From assembly GCA_037577475.1 (NCBI GenBank), contig CM075189.1, positions 35,127,818 through 35,191,817 on the forward strand: a stretch of 64,000 nt of DNA, read 5' to 3'. The notes under the pieces are model-generated. The model was not told the DNA's origin. It made no database searches and was given only the letters and a program-made list of their open reading frames with translations. This document shows, in pieces, positions 59,695 to 64,000 of the stretch (positions within the stretch are counted from its first letter, which is position 1; each line of letters opens with the position of its first letter). Source of the stretch: Chaunax sp. Z400. Taxonomy: Eukaryota; Chordata; Actinopteri; Lophiiformes; Chaunacidae. Position numbers and translations under genes: made by a program.

Positions 59695-61818
59695 TGCCGT
59701 TATGTTGATTCGATCAGCCTCACAGATTGAATACACAGATTCTACATCTTTTATCTCCATGGTTACGTCTTTCCTCACAGTTCCACGACCACCTCCTAAG
59801 ATTGAAGCAGGTCTAACTGTCTCCAGTTCCTCCTCTGACTACATGGTACTGGAGATCATGGGTGAAGGCTCCTTTGGGAAAGTGGCCAGGTGCAGAAATC
59901 TGGCAACAGAAGCGGATGTGGCTATTAAGTTTGTGAAGGACAAACTTTCCACACAGGCAGAGGTAGGTTTTTGTACTCTGTTGGATTAATTTAGTTCTTA
60001 GATGTAGTATTCTCCATTAGAGTAGGTGCTATGAATGGTTGTCATGTCTCTTTTCTCCCCAGGCGTCCATGTTGGAGTCCCTCAGTGTCCTGGACGTGGA
60101 CCAAACCAACATTTTAAAGTTCTTCGAGCAGTTTGATGACCAGGGACTGACCTGTCTGGCTTTTGAGATGCTAGACAGGAGTCTCTACGACTGGCTCGAA
60201 GACTTTGACTTTACACCACTGTTACTGGAGTCTATCAGGCCGATAGCAAAGCAGGTCTGTATTATTGTAATTTGGAGCCAATCAATTGTTCTACATATCC
60301 GCTAGTCATCAATGAAGAAAATCTAACCTGAACCTTTATCCTAAATTTAACACTTGGAAAACTGAATCTCAAATGTTTCCATTCTTGTTTGTCCCTGCAG
60401 CTGTTTGTGGCTCTGGACGCCCTCAGGGTAGTTGGTATCCTGCACACCGACATTAAGCCAGACAACATTATGTTTGTAAATGTGAAGGACCAGCCCCTCA
60501 GGGTGAAATTGATTGACTTTGGAAATGCCTATCCAGTCGCCGCTGTCTGTCCTGGAATGACTTTTCAGGCATTAGCATACAGGTATCTTCATCCCTTAAT
60601 CTTAGAGAGTTTATGTCATTCATTTAGAAATCCATGCTGTTCTCTTGGTCCAACAGATTTCTCATCTTTAACTCTTGTTCTCCCTCCTCAGGGCTCCAGA
60701 GATTTTACTTGGCCTGCCCTTCAATGAGGCCATTGATGTCTGGGGAGTCGGCTGCGTCCTGGTTTTCCTGTACCTCGGGAACCACCTCTTCCCTTATGGG
60801 ACTGAGTATGAGCTGGTAGGTCAGCTACCTCACACAAATGTACACAAACAAGTGGAGACTTTATGCAGAATGTCAGCTAATGTAACTCTGTATTCTTCGT
60901 CTGCAGATGAGGGCCATTGTTCAACTTGTGGGTCAGCCGGAGGACCACCTGCTTCATGCTGGGATGTACACCCAGCGTTACTTCTGTAAGGAAGAAGCTG
61001 CTGGTGGACCATCAAGGAGGATAATGGTAGAGTAACCATGTTCTCCTTTGTTTAAAATTATTAAATCATTTTATTTAAGCTCTTTTAAAATGGTTCTCTT
61101 TCAACATGTGTCTCTTTAGACCCCAGAGGAATACGCAGCAGCCAATCACCTGTATCCGAAGACCACCAATGACATGCCCAGCTCTCTGGACTACCTGGTT
61201 CATGTAAGTACTCTCTGTTGTTAAAGTTAAGACTGAATCAGCTCTTGTTAACTACCTGTCTCTGAGAGGTAGGGACTGGATCAACTCAACTCAATCTGTT
61301 TTCAAATCCAGCTCTATGACAAAGATGAGGAAGCTGAGTTTGAGGACAGGTTGGTCTTTGTAGACCTCCTTAAACAGCTGCTCCATGTCGACCCGGATAA
61401 GAGAATCTCACCCCAAGAGGCTCTGCAGCATCCGTTCATTACCATGGAGCACCTCCGACAGATCCCTGACAGCAGAGCCTAGTAAGTGACTGTGTGTCTG
61501 GTAGTAGACATCACATATGTGATGGTTTGATTGATTGATTGACTAACTGATTGTCATTCTTGTTGCAGTCTGGACGACTCCCAAGCCACCATGAGTCGGC
61601 CCTGGATTCGTGATGGACACGTACCTCATGTCTTGCATCAAGATCCAGATGTCTGCATCCCTGGAGATGAAGACGCTGCAAAAGGGGCTGAACCTCCGGG
61701 TTTTGCCCCTGATGTCTCGGCCTCCACTAGTCGCCCAAAAAAGTTTCTCGGCAGGGTTCGTCGAGTCTTTAAATGGATAATGACTCCATTTTCTTGCTGC
61801 TGGCGTCCCAGAGTGTAG
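56641..61818 (+). CDS. HIPK-like protein kinase, complete, 9 exons, 463 aa
   Basis: Exons: 56641-56728, 59781-59962, 60063-60254, 60401-60582, 60692-60815, 60907-61026, 61120-61203, 61312-61481, 61569-61818. All junctions agree in phase. HIPKs are Ser/Thr kinases of the DYRK group that regulate transcription and stress responses. Key sites are glycine loop MGEGSFGKV (56-64), VAIK Lys79, catalytic HTDIKPDN (169-176) with Asp171 and Lys173, DFG (193-195), APE (216-218), and EAIDVWGVGCVL. All catalytic residues are present. Of the activation-loop tyrosines typical of HIPKs only the one two residues before APE remains. It lacks the long C-terminal interaction region of HIPK1-4; instead a 100-residue tail ends in a basic helix (RPKKFLGRVRRVFK) and a CC pair, which suggests membrane attachment (inference). 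This is the only kinase here that looks fully active. Confidence 0.9.
56950..59696 (+). repeat. 2.7-kb GT-rich minisatellite in intron 1 of the HIPK-like kinase
   Basis: Units are (GT)n plus a tag. The tag changes along the array: TTTTCACGGTTGTG at the left end, TTTTCGCGGTTGTG (57035-57260), TTTTCGCGGTTGCG (57260-57470), plain TTTTCGC (57470-57550), then TTTTCGCTGTTGCT from 57550 to 59690, about 75 copies with (GT)n of varying length. Both strands stay open in long frames; these are artefacts. Confidence 0.97.
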
Positions 61819-62484
61819 GATAAGTATTTTTTTAAATTTTTATTCATCAAATAGTGACTTTAGTATTAGCAATGCAGATCGTAACCTGTTTACATTTGTA
61901 GGATGGGCTTGGTTGTTTCAAGTTAGTGCTTTCTGGTTGTACATTCCTACAGATTGTTATTTCTAGTCTCCCCCCAGTTTGATGTTTTTATTTATATTTG
62001 TGTTTTAACTCACAGATAGTATAATGCAGCGGGGGATTGTTGAGTATATTTTATGGAATTGTTAAAGTTGGGTTTTTTTTTTGTATAGCTGATTGTTCCA
62101 TGGAAGTATGTTGTTTCTTTCTGTAGTTTCAGTAGTATTGTTTTCTGGGCTACAAGTAGGTGCACTGTGATTACTTTTGAGCGTAGGTCGTGTGTATCCA
62201 GATTGCTGAGTATGCATAGAGAGGAGGATAATAGAATGTTAGGGTTAGCACTAATGTTAGCATGATGTTTTGGTCAAAAATGTGGTGGAGGTGTGTGATC
62301 CCTTCTTATTTCCATTTATTGCCTGTTTGAGGTGATTTATTTGCTGTGAAGTCTGGATTGTGTCATATAGGTGTTTGTGTGGTAGTTTTTTATTTTATTG
62401 ACTCTCCACCAAACTGTCAGAGTTGTGGCTATTGTGCGGTTTTTGAAGCAGTTGTGGTCAAACATGATCAAACATGGTCATTCC
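61819..62484 (+). other. 3' flank of the HIPK-like kinase
   Basis: Probable 3' untranslated region and intergenic sequence. It is T-rich, with no second gene visible before the palindrome. Confidence 0.55.
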
Positions 62485-64000
62485 CTTGGAACAACAATCT
62501 GCTCGCCATTTTGGAGATACAACCCCACAATTCACCTAAAGATAACGCCCGTAATCACACCTTAGGGTCTGTACCCACACAACATTTGCCTTCCCTTAAC
62601 ATATCAAAGAGGACCTGGTTTCACCCCTCCTGACCCCTTGCTGAGTACCAGAGACACACCAGGGTATCAGCCTGCAACTCAGGAGACTATGAGACTGCTT
62701 TCTGTTCCAAACCACAGGATCCAAAACCCTGCATGGGTTCAGAAACTGGGAATCAATGAATCAATAAAAATCTGACAATCCAACCAACCTTCCATGCCAA
62801 AAGGTTCACCATACCTCCTGCCTCTTCTCCTCTTCCTCTCATCACGGAAGCAAGAGAAGAAATGTGTTCATGACTGTGTAAGCATGATTTCTGGGAAGCT
62901 GAACTCTGCAACATGTTCTAATGGATCATTTCTGATGTTCGCTTTATTGTTGTGTGTTTTACTCCTTTTGTAATATGTTTCTTGTTTTGAATTTGATGAG
63001 CACATAGTGATGATTTTCTTCCTGTATCCCTTTGAGTTCATGTTTATTGCATGTGTGCTTTGATGCCTCCTTCCAGTGGAGAGACTCAGATGTCTCGCCT
63101 ATTGTTTCTATGCCAGCTGGTGATGTGAACGCATATCTTACAGTAAAATAGAACACGCCCTTACTTCCGGCAGCTGTGAGGATTTAAAAGCCGCGGCGCG
63201 AAGCAGCTCGCTCTCTTGCTCCGCTTGCTCCTACCTCCACCTGACATGAATTCATGTCAAGCGGAGCAAGAGAGCGAGCTGCTTCGCGCCGTGCCTTTTG
63301 AAGCCTCACAGCTGCCGGAAGTAAGGGCGTGTTCTATTTTACTGTAAGATATGCGTTCACATCACCAGCTGGCATAGAAACAATAGGCGAGACATCTGAG
63401 TCTCTCCACTGGAAGGAGGCATCAAAGCACACATGCAATAAACATGAACTCAAAGGGATACAGGAAGAAAATCATCACTATGTGCTCATCAAATTCAAAA
63501 CACAAAACATATTACAAAAGGAGTAAAACACACAACAATAAAGCGAACATCAGAAATGATCCATTAGAACATGTTGCAGAGTTCAGCTTCCCAGAAATCA
63601 TGCTTACACAGTCATGAACACATTTCTTCTCTTGCTTCCGTGATGAGAGGAAGAGGAGAAGAGGCAGGAGGTATGGTGAACCTTTTGGCATGGAAGGTTG
63701 GTTGGATTGTCAGATTTTTATTGATTCATTGATTCCCAGTTTCTGAACCCATGCAGGGTTTTGGATCCTGTGGTTTGGAACAGAAAGCAGTCTCATGGTC
63801 TCCTGAGTTGCAGGCTGATACCCTGGTGTGTCTCTGGTACTCAGCAAGGGGTCAGGAGGGGTGAAACCAGGTCCTCTTTGATATGTTAAGGGAAGGCAAA
63901 TGTTGTGTGGGTACAGACCCTAAGGTGTGATTACGGGCGTTATCTTTAGGTGAATTGTGGGGTTGTATCTCCACAATGGCGAGCAGATTGTTGTTCCAAG
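62485..64000. repeat. Large inverted repeat (palindrome), 743-bp visible arms, 30-bp spacer
   Basis: The left arm 62485-63227 is the reverse complement of 63258-64000 with only scattered mismatches, for example around 63180-63200, 62690 and 62515. The spacer 63228-63257 contains a perfect 14-bp palindrome, ACATGAATTCATGT. The right arm reaches the window edge and may continue. Each arm has a TTTAAAAG box about 40 bp from its inner end, pointing toward the spacer. A 65-codon frame occurs in both arms, but nothing supports it as a gene. Confidence 0.93.

Noticed and set aside
56959..59778. 939-codon minus-strand His/Thr/Gln frame
   Set aside because: This is the complement of the GT minisatellite, purely repetitive and antisense to the kinase.
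56864..59989. 1041-codon plus-strand frame running through the GT array into kinase exon 2
   Set aside because: The array is open in all plus frames by composition. The frame enters exon 2 only because the intron end happens to be open. Exon 1 at 56641-56728 with a proper donor gives a coherent gene without it.
62959..63526. Identical 65-codon frames in both palindrome arms
   Set aside because: Two copies are expected from the inverted repeat itself. The frame is short, with no recognised family.

Overview
This window is vertebrate, most likely teleost, nuclear DNA. The genes are split into short exons with GT-AG introns, the kinases are of the HIPK (homeodomain-interacting protein kinase) type, and the retroelement debris (L2-like, RNase H-bearing and RTE/Rex-like LINE fragments, a Ty3/Gypsy copy) together with very abundant CA/GT repeats looks like a fish genome. 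No bacterial, plasmid or phage feature is present. A run of 100 N (48901-49000) marks an assembly gap.

The left two thirds (1-43.7 kb) is a recent tandem segmental duplication of a kinase cluster. One unit, read left to right, holds kinase B (minus strand), an 11/13-bp minisatellite, kinase C (minus strand), and block A, which carries the 5' exon of C head-to-head with a plus-strand gene of unknown function ('U') and ends in a CA repeat. Block A is present three times (1-2.43 kb, 27.58-29.98 kb, 40.64-43.08 kb) and is almost identical in each. B is present twice (13.85-16.41 kb, 33.31-35.70 kb). C is present twice, plus a fragment at the left edge. The right-hand B and C copies are broken by deletions, a frameshift and stop codons. 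The left-hand B is open throughout but has degenerate catalytic motifs. The left-hand C has one reading-phase conflict.

Between the first A block and B (3.1-13.3 kb) lies a KIF23/MKLP1-like kinesin gene with 12 exons. It is open in frame but encodes only a shortened motor domain and stops just before an inserted LINE fragment. From 43.7 to 56 kb I see a gene-poor stretch with transposon remnants.

At 56.6-61.8 kb on the plus strand is a complete HIPK-like kinase of 463 residues with all catalytic motifs. Its intron 1 is filled by a 2.7-kb GT-rich minisatellite. This gene is the best local reference for what B and C once were: it shares their intron positions and C-terminal tail. From 62.5 kb to the window edge is one arm-spacer-arm palindrome with 743-bp visible arms and a 30-bp spacer.

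Tandem repeats make up roughly a quarter of the window. They generate very long artificial open frames, which I have not annotated as genes.
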